Below are positions 5,008-5,568 of a stretch of DNA of 5,568 nucleotides, piece by piece (position 1 is the stretch's first letter; every line of letters begins with the position of its first letter). Source of the DNA: Candidatus Zixiibacteriota bacterium. Lineage in GTDB: Bacteria; Zixibacteria; MSB-5A5; GN15; JACZUZ01. Under the pieces are notes generated by a model, which did not search any database, was not told the DNA's origin, and was given only the letters and a program-made list of their open reading frames with translations. A program made the position numbers and the translations under genes. The stretch lies in assembly GCA_022572905.1 (NCBI GenBank), contig JACZUZ010000162.1, positions 1 to 5,568 on the forward strand, given 5' to 3'.

Positions 5008-5040
5008 ACTGGAATAAAAATTTTCAAAAAGAGGAAATTT

Positions 5041-5568
5041 ATGAAAAAAGATAATTTAGAATTAGAAATAAAAAATTTAGTTGAAAAATTTATTAATCAT
5101 TTAAACAAAGAGAAAAAAGAAATTTTTCTTATTAGTCATTTTGATACAGATGGAATTACTTCTGCAGCAATAATGATTCAAACTCTAAAAAAACTTGACG
5201 CGACATTTTCAGTAAGAATAATTAAATCTTTGAATAAGGAATTTATAGAAAACCTTCCGAAGGACAAAACAATACTCTTTCTTGATCTTGCTTCAGGAAG
5301 TTTAGATTACCTCGGGGTTTGTGGAATAGAAAATATTTTCATAATAGACCACCATGAGATATCTCAAGAGATTCCAAAAAATGTTCATCTTTTAAATCCT
5401 GTACTTTGTGAAGACAATCAAAAAATAAGTACATCCGGATTAGTATATTTATTTTGTAAAGAGATTGATCAAAGTAACAAAGAATTCGCAAAGCTTGCCA
5501 TCCTTGGAATGATTGGAGACCAACTTGAAAAAGAAATTGACATTCTTAACAACGGAGTTATTGAGGAC
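5041..5568 (+). CDS. Archaeal RecJ-like DHH family phosphoesterase/nuclease, C-terminus outside window
   Basis: The 176 visible residues are the N-terminal DHH domain of a RecJ-like protein. Motif I is SHFDTDGITSA (32-42, with Asp35 and Asp37), motif II is FLDLASG (80-86, Asp82), motif III is IIDHHE (101-106, the DHH signature) and a fourth metal-site motif is GMIGDQ (156-161, Asp160). These residues coordinate two Mn/Mg ions for phosphodiester hydrolysis. Archaeal members of this group act as single-strand-specific exonucleases; some, such as GAN, associate with GINS in the replisome. The start has a good ribosome binding site (GAGG, 5031-5034, six bases upstream). The gene follows the S15 fragment as in many archaea, and its AT-rich, Lys/Ile-rich composition matches that fragment, not the genes to the left. 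The DHHA1 domain expected later lies beyond the right edge. Family call secure; exact paralogue uncertain. Confidence 0.85.
   Translation, partial: MKKDNLELEIKNLVEKFINHLNKEKKEIFLISHFDTDGITSAAIMIQTLKKLDATFSVRIIKSLNKEFIENLPKDKTILFLDLASGSLDYLGVCGIENIFIIDHHEISQEIPKNVHLLNPVLCEDNQKISTSGLVYLFCKEIDQSNKEFAKLAILGMIGDQLEKEIDILNNGVIED

Noticed and set aside
1..5568. CRISPR array, tRNA, rRNA, insertion sequence or phage attachment site
   Set aside because: No regularly spaced conserved repeats, no cloverleaf or rRNA-like blocks, no transposase and no paired terminal inverted repeats were seen.

Overview
The window reads as a metagenomic contig piece made of two unlike parts. Positions 1 to about 4777 have balanced base composition and look bacterial: an envelope lipoprotein, an ECF sigma factor of the SigR/SigH type, a membrane-anchored anti-sigma-like protein, a secreted TPR protein, and the 5' part of a selenophosphate synthetase gene (selD). 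The gene types and the lipoprotein- and TPR-rich envelope would suit an uncultured Gram-negative lineage (for example Zixibacteria-like or another FCB-group bacterium), but this is inference. From about 4778 to the end the DNA is abruptly AT-rich and encodes archaeal-type proteins, an N-terminally truncated ribosomal protein S15 and a RecJ-like DHH phosphoesterase, in the gene order known from archaea. The style suggests a DPANN-like archaeon.

Layout: (1) 1-742, minus strand, the N-terminal part of a beta-rich lipoprotein running off the left edge, with a good promoter, leader hairpin and ribosome binding site; (2) 743-1106, divergent intergenic region; (3) 1107-1772, sigma factor; (4) 1773-2214, a long spacer containing a doubtful Arg-rich ORF; (5) 2215-3078, single-pass anti-sigma-like protein; (6) 3079-3294, spacer with a degenerate 14-bp tandem repeat and a 12-bp palindrome overlapping the next start codon; (7) 3295-4323, exported TPR protein; (8) 4430 to about 4777, selD, whose codon 21 is an in-frame TGA at the catalytic position, followed at once by a candidate SECIS hairpin; (9) the compositional break; (10) 4795-5007, S15 fragment; (11) 5041-5568, DHH phosphoesterase running off the right edge.

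The sigma factor and the 2215-3078 protein probably form one envelope-stress or redox-sensing module. The anti-sigma domain resembles RsrA but has lost the zinc-binding His/Cys residues, while the extracytoplasmic domain carries four cysteines. The selD reading frame makes sense only if TGA is read as selenocysteine, so the bacterium should possess a Sec-decoding machinery and make selenophosphate with a selenoenzyme. Because selD loses its 3' two thirds and S15 its 5' half at the same point, the junction is most simply an assembly chimera. Nothing in the window forms a clearly new multi-gene system.
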